DNA of 64,000 nucleotides from Haliotis asinina. Lineage: Eukaryota; Mollusca; Gastropoda; Lepetellida; Haliotidae. The DNA lies in NCBI RefSeq assembly GCF_037392515.1, contig NC_090291.1, positions 40,593,501-40,657,500 of the forward strand, read 5' to 3'. Positions 40,201-50,450 of this stretch are shown one piece after another. The stretch's first letter is position 1; the number at the start of each line of letters is the position of its first letter. A model generated the notes under the pieces. It made no database searches, was not told the origin of the DNA, and saw nothing but the letters and a program-made list of their open reading frames with translations. The position numbers were made by a program, and so were the translations under genes.

Positions 40201-41287
40201 TGGAGGGTGAGTCGGTATCGGGCTCTAGAACTGCTCATTTCATCGATGAAGGTCAGCGGGGAGATAACCCTTAACTTTGCCAACTGCTGACAGATCACTA
40301 CGAAAAAACAATGACTTGTCATTAAAGATGTTGGATACTTTTGTTTGTGCACATACATGCAAAAAGCGTCATACTGAATGATTTCAGTATACAAATTAGA
40401 TAACAGGAAGTGGAACTCTACATCTGACTTGATAACATATCAGTTTAAGAAAACTTGGCTGATATTTCCCATACTAAAATACACATTCAGAATGAATCCT
40501 TATCATTATTTCCGTTAGTCCAATTTTCATTTCCAACTAAAACATATGTTGCTGTTAAACACAAGATAATGTATGTCTCTATAAACAGGGAGAGAAACCT
40601 ATCAAACTTTCCTACAAGACCACAGGACCAGTGAGTGGACAATAATTTGTGGTTCTCTCTTATTCCACTGGTCCTAAATAACTTTCGTAGTTTTTCTTAT
40701 CTATCAATACAAACTTCACTGGATACCAGGACCACTGTAAACTTATCACACAGTGGTCCTGATGAATTTTTACTAGCCAGGGACAACTGGTCCAGTATAA
40801 ATTTTGCACACTGTGTATCAAGGTACATTTTCAACAGTACAATTTGAATTTGTTTTCAGCATGTTCCCTAAATAATTCTATAATGCTATTTGGACATCAC
40901 AACTAAATTAGCTTTTGGTAAGATATGGATATATGATAAAGACAATACATTCAAATAATGTCATGAAAGAACAATTAGGCAAGCAAAATGAAAATACCAC
41001 AATTATAATATTCAAATATGCATGGTGTAACAAGTGTATGAGTAACCACGCCAAAGCAGAGACAATATCTTACAGGATGGATGTATAGACTTAAATCTTA
41101 CTGATAAACAGCTGATTTGCCATGTGTGCATCCCCAACAGCCATGAGGCACATCTGTTCAAGTAGAGAAGTGATCAAGAGGTGGGTCTGAACCTGCCCTG
41201 GTAGGACAATCTCACGTGGCTCCCCACGTACATTTTGTACATGTGGTAAGCGCTGATGATTGCCACCCACACCATCCAAATCAGACT
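25215..41287 (-). CDS. EIF2AK1: Eukaryotic initiation factor 2-alpha kinase 1 (HRI type), 15 exons
   Basis: HRI-type kinases phosphorylate eIF2-alpha and damp translation under stress. Exons in transcript order: 41287-41102, 40297-40164, 39151-39117, 38665-38542, 37109-37029, 36194-36113, 35344-35284, 33947-33479, 32109-32019, 31585-31485, 30255-30135, 28693-28602, 28037-27900, 26272-26177, 25415-25215. Every junction is GT-AG and in phase, giving about 670 residues (family usually about 630). An N-terminal helical domain (LLITSLLEQMCLM, ICQQLAKLRVISPLTF) leads to the kinase. Kinase motifs: LGKGGFGSVFK, YAVKK, LLREVKALAGLTHSNIVGY, HRDLKPRN, IGDFGLA, YAAPEQL, CDIFSLGVILFE, and the eIF2-kinase TEMER helix. 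An insert of about 177 residues, Ser/Asp-rich at its start, splits the N-lobe. The C-terminus is a coiled coil (EERDRLLKIVVREREERD). The first coding exon, which must end in phase 1, was not found. No Cys-Pro heme motif is visible. Confidence 0.93.
25474..25524. repeat. (GAGT)n microsatellite
   Basis: gagtgagtgagtgagtgagt repeated, in the last HRI intron. It probably derives from the tail of a reverse-orientation SINE. Confidence 0.95.
26582..26765 (+). repeat. Dispersed repeat, copy 2 of a pair
   Basis: Matches 17510-17740 in order: 'agcagttttaagtttgtgag', 'ggcagatgccattttgttta', 'cagcttatcaatcttcaaat', 'gacactgctataaaaaggcg'. It lies in an HRI intron. Confidence 0.75.
27118..27296 (-). repeat. 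SINE family B copy, diverged
   Basis: Reverse orientation: 'aaataatccaatctgggcca', 'tctatgcaactgggataaga', 'gcgagtctgaccaccctatc'. HRI intron. Confidence 0.75.
27491..27747 (-). repeat. SINE family B copy, near full length
   Basis: Reverse orientation, from 'gtgagtgagtgagtttagtt' to 'accccggaccttcatgggtc'. HRI intron. Confidence 0.9.
28085..28215 (-). repeat. SINE family C copy (tRNA-like), antisense
   Basis: The reverse complement of 31108-31290 in several blocks: 'ggatttcactctctcagtaa', 'gattcaaacccttaccctca', 'gagtcaggcacctaattgcc'. HRI intron. Confidence 0.75.
29340..29980. mobile_element. Non-autonomous DNA element with about 110-bp terminal inverted repeats
   Basis: The left arm (about 29351-29460: agtaaactttgtctcagtgt, acactccaccactgagtcta, acaaaacctagtagaaggtc, aggtaacctttgaac) is matched in reverse complement by the right arm (about 29862-29965: caaaggttacctgaagcgac, aaggttttgttagacacagt, agtggagtgtcacgaaatgt). 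Identity looks like 75-80 percent, so the element is old. The centre holds no long frame. It lies in the HRI intron between the exons at 30135-30255 and 28602-28693. Exact ends and target duplication were not resolved. Confidence 0.72.
31108..31290 (+). repeat. SINE family C copy with tRNA-Ser/Leu-like head
   Basis: The head reads gtcgcggtggctgagcgggc with a long variable-arm region, then the B-box 'gcgggttcgaatcccgcatg'. This is the layout of a class II tRNA. The pseudo-tRNA is followed by an unrelated body ('agaaagtgaaatcccaaata'), so I call it a SINE rather than a tRNA gene. Confidence 0.82.
33265..33422 (+). repeat. SINE family A copy
   Basis: It shows 'gggcagtgggctagccttgt', 'gttaaagcattcgctcatca', 'gggtttgattccccacatgg' and a diverged tail. 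HRI intron, directly beside the large insert exon. Confidence 0.85.
34790..35110. repeat. Degenerate tandem repeat (gcaaacat...acacatagcagag)
   Basis: About three copies of a roughly 120-130 bp unit built from 'cactattgcaaacat', 'caatctattacacatagcag' and 'agccctatatcgcaaacagc'. HRI intron. Confidence 0.75.
35590..35836 (-). repeat. SINE family B copy
   Basis: Reverse orientation, from 'cactcagcaatattccagct' to 'ggcctggatcttcacgggtc'. HRI intron. Confidence 0.88.
36235..36440 (-). repeat. SINE family A copy
   Basis: Reverse orientation, with 'cagcggagaacaccagaaaa', 'gtacccatgtggggaatcca' and 'cgaacgctttaaccactggg'. HRI intron. Confidence 0.88.
36567..36724. repeat. Foldback element with about 55-bp arms
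   Basis: The left arm (36567-36622: actttatggatgatcaactt, ctttattttaacaatggcga) is complementary to the right arm (36670-36724: attgtcaaaataaagaagct, gatcatccataaaattttg). A loop of about 47 bp separates them. HRI intron. Confidence 0.85.
37355..37500 (-). repeat. SINE family A copy, diverged
   Basis: Reverse orientation: 'gaatgagtgagtgagtatgg', 'cacactgtacccatgaagga', 'attaggctaccctactgccc'. HRI intron. Confidence 0.75.
37985..38117. repeat. 33-bp tandem repeat, four copies, with a near-palindromic core
   Basis: Unit: gttaccttcagtaacaggtt plus gcacctggtgca. The core ttgcacctggtgcaa is palindromic except at its centre. HRI intron. Confidence 0.93.
39425..39823 (+). repeat. Dispersed repeat of about 400 bp, copy 1 of a pair
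   Basis: Collinear with 59385-59800: 'cagtgagtgacacgatttgt', 'taagtccctaaacatacatg', 'cataaagataatcacaaaac', 'tatatcaataataccgtgca'. No frame is conserved. HRI intron. Confidence 0.82.
39870..40046 (-). repeat. SINE family B copy, diverged
   Basis: Reverse orientation: 'tttggaccagacaatcaaat', 'gtctgaccaaatgatcctgt', 'cccatatcttcaccggtt'. HRI intron. Confidence 0.7.
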
Positions 41288-43725
41288 CTGAAAACAATAT
41301 TTAAATGAGAATGAATGATGTGTACGCAATAATCTTTAACATCAAGGGTCAATGCTGAATGCTAAATGCAAATATACAAATGCTGTTTTGTTGATGTTGG
41401 AAGGACATATGTTAACACGTTTAGATCACCACGATCTGACACAATCATAACATGCTGACTTAACACAAATGCACAGAGACCAAGGTTTTACTTCAAGACA
41501 ACCGTACATTCAGGACGTACAGGTTTGACACAATGGTGTTAGGATGTGAAATGTGTTTATTAACAATGTGAGCTAACAGCAAGGTGAACAATGGGGATAG
41601 ATCCATGGACAACTTCTTTTAATGTAAGCAACATTTAGTTTCAATGCTGAAACCATTACCCAGCAATACATTAATAATACAAAAGTATATTCATAGAAAT
41701 TGCTCAATTATCAATGACATCAACTTCTAAATGCATCTCAAAGGAGTTAACAATAATATGTAAACAAAGACACCTACAGCAACACTTCCACCACAGTTAT
41801 TAGCTTGAGTAGTTGTGTCCTGATCAGTGATATTTATGTGAAGATTGTTGAATGAAAATTCCAATAAATGTTCATGGTTATGCTATATGTTACCAACATT
41901 TGCATTTGATTTCTCACAATGCAAAACACTGCTGACCTTGAGTTGGGATAAAGCTTCAGTGTATCAATGATCAGACTGTCTTATTTTTTAATATTTTGGA
42001 TTACAGTTTCTTAGTAAAGTACAGATGCAAGTACTGTTGTTGGGCTGTGCCCCATCTGGGATTTGAACCCACTCCCGTCAACAGCCTAGCCTGCTTAGCC
42101 ATTACTTCCACTTTGCTATGAAAGTGTTATCCCAAATATAAAATATGTTACATCCGAGCACTTTCAAAATGGCATTTTGTAATCATGTCTTATACATATT
42201 CATAATTGTTATTATGGCCCATGGCCGGGAAGGCTAAAATCTTGATGCTTCTTCGTTAAATGAGCATAGCCTTTGCAGTACTTCCAATGCAATGTTATGG
42301 CTGAATGAACACAGTGCGCCGCTTGAGGTTAGGGTCAAGAAAAGGATTTTAAAAATTTGGGTAGAAAATTTACACTTGTCGCATTCCTTATCAGTGCATG
42401 CTACACTAATACACTGAAAACTTCAATCTTTAATCTAACTTCAAAAGCTCCATTTCTAGGTCTAATCTTATGAAATACTTTACATTCCTAGAAAATAATC
42501 ACCATCAAGGTTCCTGAAGGGCTGCAGAGCCCTGTTTCTTGAGAATGAAGTCTTAGTTCCCAAACTTCTTGTTATGCTTTTGTTGCCAGGCATTCTTCAT
42601 CTAGAAACATACATCTTATCATGCAAATATCATCAATATCAGATTCACATAAAATGAAGATAAGAAAGGCAAATAACTGTTTGAAATCGCATGTGTATCG
42701 TCTTCCGAAATGCTGAAACAACACAGAAGAATATTCACACACATGTGGACAAATTTGAACACCTGAATTGCAGAACTTACAGAATGTCCCATTCTGTGGT
42801 GTATTTTTAATGTAATGATTAGATTCCTTGTTATGGAAATTATCCTTCTTCACCGAAAATGTGAATTAGGCCCTGGCTCCAGCGTTTGAAATAACTGCCG
42901 GCACAGAGTCCCTGCTCTGGTTGTTTCTGTATCAAGCCAGCAATTTTAAATATATGTAGGCTGTTGTGGTCTTCAGTAAGTTATCTGTCTTGCCCTAAAC
43001 TGGAACCTGTTCCTATAATTTTTTACCTTATTTTTCTTTGTGAACATTCAGGATTCAGCAATGGTCCATCATGTTGTAATAACTCACAGTTTCACTTCTT
43101 GGAGTTTTAGCACTTTGTGCGCAGGATTGTCAATACCAGTCTTTAACGAACAAACACGTCTCTGTGTGCCACATGCTTCGTTAATTGTCATGTGGACACA
43201 GTATGAAACTGTGTATAGTATAGTCTATTTTGTATTTATTGGTATGACTTTAACAAAATGGGCCTGCGATTTCATTCAGGGCCTGTAGGTTTTATAGCTT
43301 ACAGACGGCTGCAGGCCAACCGGCAAATCAAAGAATTACAAACACAACACAATGTCACCATTTGACACAAAGGCTTACCGGTCTGTCAGAAGTCAATTTC
43401 CAGAATTTACTTGCACCCGCGAAGATTGCTGCCTTTAAGCTCTAACCCGCTCCGCTTTCCACTTAATCATGATGTAACATATTTATCATCATCTCCATGT
43501 TTAGACCAGCCGGGAATTTCCCGAAGCAAACCATGCAGACGAAAACTTTCATCACATGTGCAGCTAGAACCTTCTAGAATGATGCAATCTAAACATAACA
43601 TCAATATACCGATGAGAGGTTATTTTTCTAATCACATCAACAACCTCGCATCGCTTCTTTAGTCCGTTGCACATGACATGGTTAGGGGGCAATGAATATG
43701 TCTAAAGAATTTCACATCGTGATAC
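41288..43725 (-). other. 5' part of the HRI gene, first exon not located
   Basis: The acceptor before 41287 requires an upstream exon ending in phase 1. Donor-like sites at 43377/43376 (gacagaccg/gtaagc) and 42778 (gacattct/gtaagt) were examined. The first has an in-frame stop with no later ATG, and the second would create TAG at the junction. Either could be a noncoding exon. A family C SINE remnant lies at about 42000-42190. Confidence 0.4.
42000..42190 (-). repeat. SINE family C remnant
   Basis: Shares 'tttcttagtaaagtacagat', 'gggatttgaacccactcccg' and 'gaaagtgttatcccaaatat' blocks with the family C copies. The arrangement is partly scrambled. Confidence 0.55.
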
Positions 43726-43734
43726 GTTGTCCAG
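43726..43734 (+). repeat. Left copy of the 9-bp target-site duplication
   Basis: gttgtccag directly before the left inverted repeat. It is identical to 47150-47158. Confidence 0.93.
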
Positions 43735-44214
43735 TAGCCGAGAGCCGCGATGCGGTCCTATACAGTCAAGACATGACCCTGCATCGCGGCCGAGAACACC
43801 ACCTTCATAAATCCTATTCAGATTCTAGCGGCCGATTACCCCTCGTATTTTCTTGAGATTTTTTAAATATACTTCCCGTGGGTTTTTGACTGAAAAGTCG
43901 ATACCGATCTACTCCTAGATAATTTCCCTACACATACACGTAACTGTCATGTTTTTATAATCATACGTTTATATATTAATGGGCATGTTACCCGTAAACT
44001 TCGTGTTTCAACGATAGCGAGCTGACATGTTGACATGCTCTACGCATGCGCCAAATTTCTATAGTCTGTATCGGAAGATGTTCTGCATTAGTGGTACGCA
44101 AAACTCGCTCTCGTCTCCTGTTTCGCGCGCTCGTAATTCAGTTATAATCACTCTTATGTATAACGTATTTATCTGTTTTTGTGCCATGATTTATAGCTTT
44201 TCTTTGCAGAGAGG
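43735..44214 (+). repeat. Left 480-bp terminal inverted repeat
   Basis: Starts tagccgagagccgcgatgcg and ends 'tttctttgcagagagg'. Its first 65 bases fold on themselves (gccgcgatgc against gcatcgcggc). A 63-codon chance frame in it recurs in the right arm. Confidence 0.93.
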
Positions 44215-44667
44215 ATTCCATTCACATCCAAACGAAAAATACGTTTAGTTGGGATCAAGCACATTTATTTTTGTACAACATAGTGCTCAGGACACTTAAG
44301 GAAGCACGATCTTGTCGTTTTCACTATGATTTTTCACTTCGACACATGTCCAAGAATTTCAAACATTCTCCAAATTTACTTTCTTGTATTGTTAACAAAA
44401 TCCTAGCAGGCCTAAGTGTAAGATAAGAATGTTATTACTAGTATTAGTTTTTACACTTATAAATAATATTTTGCCGGATAATATGAATGTTTGAACTTAA
44501 TCTGTGAGTGAATTTGATCGTGTTTGTGCAGACGTATTGATTGTTGCAAGGTAATTTGAATTCAGACGTCATTACATTTTTCTTTTAATCATAAAAAATG
44601 AGGGTGTTCTATTATGCATTTTGTTTAGTATCGGAATAATTTTCTATCCATTTTTTATAATGTTGTG

Positions 44668-44905
44668 CACCCGTAAAGATCCGGGATAGATTTAATTTTC
44701 AGCATCACATGTCTGTCGCAAGAGGCGACTAACGGAATCGGATCGTCAGGCTCGCTGACTTTGTCCACACATATCATCGTATTCCATTTGCGATGTTCAC
44801 GCTGTTGATCACTGGATTGTCTGGTCCAAGCTCGATTATTTACAGACCGGCGCCATATGGTTGGAATACTGCTGAGTGCAGCTTAAAACTAAACTCACTC
44901 ACTCA
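44668..44905 (+). repeat. SINE family B copy inside the transposon
   Basis: From 'cacccgtaaagatccgggat' to 'aaaactaaactcactcactc'. It is carried within the interior of the long-TIR element. Confidence 0.88.
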
Positions 44906-45627
44906 ATTATACTTGGTTGTTCCTCAATGATATTACATGTGTTGGTTTAAATAAAATATGAATGATATTTTCAGGTTCAGCTTTGCAGAAAGAATACAGA
45001 GAAACTACAATTTTAAATTTGAACGACTTTATCTGTTGTCAGCATCCTAATTTCTGTGAATAATACGGTGTTGTAGTCATCTTAGCTTTGTCTTCTTCGT
45101 TGCTATTACTTACTGACGTTGTCAAATTATCTTTCGATATTAATGTATCAGTATCATTTTGCCATTTTGATTAACTAATTTTTGTCTATATTTCCCCTTT
45201 AAACATCATCCTCTAAGCAACAGCATAAATTAACCTGCATCCTCCCCCTGTAGTATGAAGTTCTGAGGTTATATGTATATGGATTTAATGCTTTCCCCAA
45301 TATACAATCAAATGATACAGATTCATTTTCCACATCATAGGATTTTTTATGGATTTGATAATATCTTTTCCAAGAAAAATACTTGAAAGGAGATATTAGA
45401 ACAACAGATTGGTACAATGTTTCACTGTAGGAAAGTTATTAGTATTTCTTATTAACAGACATATTCATAAGAAATTACCCTGGTTATGAAATTTATATTA
45501 CACACATGTTATATGACGTATATATTGTTATGGACAAAGGCGTTTAATGACTCTAGGTGTGCGTTCGTTACTAACCTTTAACGATATAATCGTTTTTGGT
45601 TTTTTTCTGTTTTTTGTTTGTTTGGGG

Positions 45628-45666
45628 GTTGGGGGGGGGGGGGGGGGGGGGGGGGGTTGGGGGGGT
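45628..45666 (+). repeat. Poly-G tract
   Basis: A run of about 27 G bases (near 45630-45656), then ttggggggg. It may be a collapsed or error-prone stretch. Confidence 0.95.
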
Positions 45667-46669
45667 TGTTTATAATATATGCGGCGTAATCACTTTCAAT
45701 TGCCAAAGACATGATATTAAGCTGGTTATGAAACTTTATTTCTGCAAAAACTGTACCAAAAATTAAAAACAAAACAAAAACAAAAACAAAACGACCCAAC
45801 AACAAAAAAACGCGTAATTTATGTTTAGACATTGAACCACATGGTAAATTATTCCGTTGTTTATCTGTCAGGACATTCAAATGGTGAGTGATTGATAACT
45901 ACACTGGCAATATTTCAGCCATATGGTGACTAAAACAATTCATTTAATAAACCCGTGGAAACGATTTGAAGTTGTCAAACAACAATCAAGCTTCAGGTAA
46001 TCTCAGATTTGTTCTTTTATATGTAAGAAGTGAGGGCCGGTGGGATATGTCATCTTCTAATGAGTGAGTTAATATTTAACGTCACATCGGCAATATTGCA
46101 GCCATATCGTGACGAGAACATACGTGATATAAAAACGAAATATATATGCATAGTATGAAGAACCTGTCGACCAAAGGACTGTAAAACCACTAGTCTATCA
46201 CAGTTAGTATTTAAAAAGAGCGCGTCTTCTACTGACTCATAAAAACAGAAAAAGTTATATTATAGAAAGGACAGGAATATAACTAGATTATCACTGATAG
46301 AGAATTAAATTAAAATAAAGAAAAGAAATTAAGAAAAGGACTGGGGATACGCGCCAACTAAAGGTAGATCACCGGGTATCTCGGTGACTTACAGTAATTT
46401 GTCTACCTGCATGGACCTTATTTGGATTTACATGATCTCTTGTACCGCTGGCGATAGTAGTCAAATCTAGCCATATTTGGAAACCTCAAAAATCACACGT
46501 TTAAAAAATATGGTAACTTTGCATTTACTTAAGTTCGTGAGGTAGGAACTGTCTCAGGACAATACTTTTACACTTCTTCAACATCCTTTGAGGATAGAGC
46601 CGCAAACAATCTCAGTTGCTAATTTAAACTACCAATTACAAAAGAAAAAATATATCTAACAACAACAAC

Positions 46670-47149
46670 CCTCTCTGCAAAGAAAAGCTATAAATCATGG
46701 CACAAAAACAGATAAATACGTTATACATAAGAGTGATTATAACTGAATTACGAGCGCGCGAAACAGGAGACGAGAGCGAGTTTTGCGTACCACTAATGCA
46801 GAACATCTTCCGATACAGACTATAGAAATTTGGCGCATGCGTAGAGCATGTCAACATGTCAGCTCGCTATCGTTGAAACACGAAGTTTACGGGTAACATG
46901 CCCATTAATATATAAACGTATGATTATAAAAACATGACAGTTACGTGTATGTGTAGGGAAATTATCTGGGAGTAGATCGGTATCGACTTTTCAGTCAAAA
47001 ACCCACGGGAAGTATATTTAAAAAATCTCAAGAAAATACGAGGGGTAATCGGCCGCTAGAATCTGAATAGGATTTATGAAGGTGGTGTTCTCGGCCGCGA
47101 TGCAGGGTCATGTCTTGACTGTATAGGACCGCATCGCGGCTCTCGGCTA
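46670..47149 (-). repeat. Right 480-bp terminal inverted repeat
   Basis: Exact-length reverse complement of 43735-44214. It ends ...ctctcggcta before the duplication. Confidence 0.93.
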
Positions 47150-47158
47150 GTTGTCCAG
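47150..47158 (+). repeat. Right copy of the 9-bp target-site duplication
   Basis: gttgtccag directly after the right inverted repeat. It is identical to 43726-43734. Confidence 0.93.
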
Positions 47159-48780
47159 AAGTTTGAAGGACGCCGCCATGACAATGAATTACATCCGGAA
47201 AGGGACATAACTCTAAATTCAGTAAGTTTGACATGAGCTGATCCACATTGTATTTGGGAAATACGTGTATATTTTCTAAATGCGCCTCATTTGGGCATGG
47301 TCTAAGTTACATGTCTGTAGCTGTAAGAAATACTGCCATAAATCTCAGCTAGAGTCGAATGGATGGAATATATTATCTACAAAGTTTACAAGACCACCAG
47401 TCTGGCTAGCTGTAAATTTAGACGGTCCGTCAGAAATATAATTAGACCCTCTCGGGCGGTGTGACTGTCCTTCTTTTATCAGGGATAATCTACGTCTAGT
47501 ATTCTCCCTGATCTCATGCACTGAAATTGTCGGAGCTTTGATAAGTTGATTGCTTTCAATTCATGTCGTTTTTACTTGAAACGGGCCCTAATCCTGTGCA
47601 CGAATACAAGCAAGGACTGTCAAACAAACAAACGCACAAACAAACAGACAGACAGACGGAAAACGAGCAACAAAAACGCAAGTATCGTAATTAAAGCCGA
47701 CAAAAGCTAGATGTATGGTCTCCTTGATACAGAAATAAATCGTTCAGTATCCACGTGAAGGAACTATACAATCCCATGAACCTGTGGCAGTTCAGCCTTG
47801 TTCCATTGCACTCGTCTTTGTAGCAATGTAATATCTGAAAATGATTTACATATTATATGTCGTGTTTTTTTTCACATCTGATCACGTAAATTTGCTTTGG
47901 TGTGTTCACATGAACAGATCGCAAAAAATACAAAAAAAACCGGTATGGTGTTGTTATAATGGATAATCGAGAGAAGCTAATGAGTATATTTTCACTCTCT
48001 GTCATCAGCTATTTTTTTTATTGTATACATACACATGCTTAAAATCATCACTCTGGTTTCACGTACATTCAAAACGCGCCCCCACAGCAAAGTGATCAAA
48101 CGGTATATTTTTAGAATGAACAACAGAGGGAGCTATATGTTGCTATCGACCAATCACAGATCACGTCATGCATCGTGCTAGCTGACAGCATCATAAATAG
48201 CAAGCATAAAATCAGTACGTGGGGGAAAAGTTTGAAATTTAGCATTGTCATGTATGAATCATGAGAACTATCACTAACTGACTGGTGGCTTCGTTACTGA
48301 CCAAGTTTAAACTTAACCTTTTAAGTGAAAATATAACGTGAAAACTTGTAATTCTACAGTTCGCACGCGCGTAATTATCTCGTCAAGTCTATTTCATTTC
48401 CATTTTAAAAAGGCATATACTCTGGGGCAAAACGCACCAGTACCGGCGTGTTTTGCCCCTATGCATATACTTCACACAAAAGTCAGTTTTTAAACTAAAA
48501 AAACCCCACTTTAACACCTTGATGTAAATACATACACGAATTGTTCAAGATGCTGAAGCATAGTTTAAAATGAAGTTTTATTTTTCAGTCTGAAACAATG
48601 TTTGTTGATGGTCTGGTATTTGAAGTTAGTGGAGGAAATCTTACAACCTAACTACTGAAAAGAGAAATTGGATCATATACGTTCAACAAGAAAACATTAC
48701 GAAAACCAGAGACACATTGTCTTAGTGTAGAAATATCAAATTTATTTTTCTCTGAACCGGACGATGGCACACAGTGGCGT
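47159..48780. other. Intergenic region between the long-TIR element and the pogo-like remnant
   Basis: No exon could be supported. A gccgcc-atg context occurs at 47171-47179 on both strands (it reads atggcggcgtcc on the minus strand). Both frames close within 17 codons. A short hairpin with flanking direct repeats lies at 48413-48470. Confidence 0.4.
48413..48470. repeat. 42-bp hairpin flanked by 8-bp direct repeats
   Basis: gcatatac occurs at 48413-48420 and again at 48463-48470. Between them ggggcaaaac pairs with gttttgcccc (10 bp) around a short loop. This may be a terminal remnant of a transposon. Confidence 0.6.
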
Positions 48781-48919
48781 ATTGTCTTTTTACTTTTCAG
48801 TCTGATTCGATGCCACCTCTACTTTGGGTTGAGGTCAGCAGAAGTGATGTTAGATATGTTCATGGACCATAAAAATAGACCAAAGGAAGATGATGATCCT
48901 TCGCCAGTCACACTATTAC

Positions 48920-50450
48920 TATGCAACAGATGTTCTACGGGCTGCATACCAGAGACACTCGGAAATTACTTTTGATTTAGCAGAATGAAAAGGCGTTAAA
49001 CATTGCCTTAACCAAAGCAAAAGAAAAGGAGAAGGCTGGTTATCCAACTTTTTGAAGCGACATCCAGAGCTGTCCATTAGGAAACCAGAGCCTACAAGCT
49101 TGACACGTATAGCTGGACTTAACAAACCAGCAGTAGACATGTTTTACGAAGTTTTGAGAGGTGAAATTAATACATATTCAAATCAAGAGAGTTCCCTATG
49201 GAATATGGATGAGACGGTGGTCCACAAGCCGCGACATGTTCTTGCGAAGAAAGGTCAACAGCAGGTTGCCAAAGTGGGGGAATTGGTAAAACAATCTCTG
49301 TAGTGTGTTGTTTCAGTGCAGCTGGCACATACGTACCCCCAATGATGATATATCCACTGAAGAGAATGACTCCAACTCTGACGAAGGGAGCTCCTGCTGG
49401 GTCGCTGGCGAAATGAAGTGGAATTGGGTGGATGAATCAGGATTTGTTTCTTGTTTCTCCGCCATTTCAGAGACTTTGTTCAACCTACAAGTGAGAAGTC
49501 ATGTCTCCTACTGCTTGATGGTCACAGTTCCCATAAAACACTTGAAGCAATCGCATTTGCCACAGACAGCCACATTTCGATGTTGGTTTTACCGCCCCAC
49601 ACAACCCATCGACTTCAACCACTGGGCTGCACCTACTTTGGCCCGTTAAAGACACATTTTCGCCAGGAAGCAGACAGGTTGATGTTGATTAATCAAGGGA
49701 AAAGAATATCAGTGTTTGAAATGGCCCAACTATTTGGGAATGCTAAAAACTACCAACGGTTATCGCTGCACTGGTATATGGCCATTCAATCAAAATATCT
49801 TCCCGCAAGGAGATTTCATGGCTGTATAGAGGACAGAGGAACCAAAACCGGAAGCAGATCCAGAAGCAATACAGGATTCGGCTGAAGGTCAGATGTCCAC
49901 AGCTGCTTGTGTCTCTCAGGAAGCCTCTCCTGCTCAATCTTTTCAATGTTGAGTCCCCTGAACTCAAACATCCAAACTCATCTCATGCAGATGAAGATCA
50001 TTATGTTGAAGCCAGCTGTCTGCCAACAGACGATCAATTTATGGATGATTCCCGTGCAGCATCGGTGGAAATGAAGGACGCGACACGGGCACTGCCTACG
50101 TCCCCTAAGGCTTAACAGAAACGTGTCAGAAAAAGGAGGATTATGTCCTCTGTCACCTTTGTGGCTTTTAAAGAAAGCCTTGAAGAAGAGAAACGCCAAC
50201 AGGACACGGGCACCAAGAGAAAACCTTCTAATACCAAAGGAACGACTGCAAAAAGACAGAAGAACAGGAAGCCTGGTTCAACTGACAACAGGGGTCAGGA
50301 GAAACATTTTGTTTGTATTGTAAAGTGCACTGACCCACCCGATGAAGATTGGCTAGAATGAATCAGCTGTAAGCTATGGTATCATGCGGAATGTGGTGAT
50401 GAAGAAGATGTTTGTGATTTTTGCAAATGATTAAGTGCTTTGACAGGCTA
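48920..50450 (+). pseudogene. Pogo/Tigger-type (DDE) transposase remnant with PHD-finger tail
   Basis: The remnant is spread over three frames with several stops and frameshifts. Order: a CENP-B-like helix-turn-helix end (WLSNFLKRHPELSIRKPEP, about 49043-49098), NMDET (49203-49217) as the first catalytic Asp region, [18 protein letters not shown] (about 49315-49370), then LLLDGHSSHKTLEAIAFATD and LPPHTTHRLQPLG (about 49507-49632) with the second Asp. After an acidic linker comes a Cys/His-rich tail (ISCKLWYHAECGDEEDVCDF) of PHD type. Internal stops (for example TGA after 48976) rule out an intact protein. A downstream terminal repeat was not found with confidence. Confidence 0.85.

Larger units (their letters stand above)
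43735..47149. mobile_element. Mutator-like non-autonomous transposon with 480-bp terminal inverted repeats
   Basis: The element is 3,415 bp. Its ends, 43735-44214 and 46670-47149, are reverse complements over exactly 480 bp, with one difference that I could find (cctag against cccag near 43916). Both sides are flanked by gttgtccag, a perfect 9-bp duplication. Very long inverted repeats plus a 9-bp duplication fit the Mutator superfamily best. The interior has no transposase-like frame. It holds a family B SINE, two SINE-tail fragments (about 45885-45925 and 46060-46115), and a poly-G run. The near-identical arms suggest a recent insertion or gene conversion. The superfamily is inferred from structure only. 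Confidence 0.85.

Noticed and set aside
14401..44905. cactcactcactc runs as CRISPR-like or telomere-like arrays
   Set aside because: They are the variable tails of SINE copies and have no spacer structure.
43726..47158. Simple local inverted duplication instead of a transposon
   Set aside because: The identical 9-bp sequence directly outside both arms and the equal 480-bp arm lengths fit transposition better.
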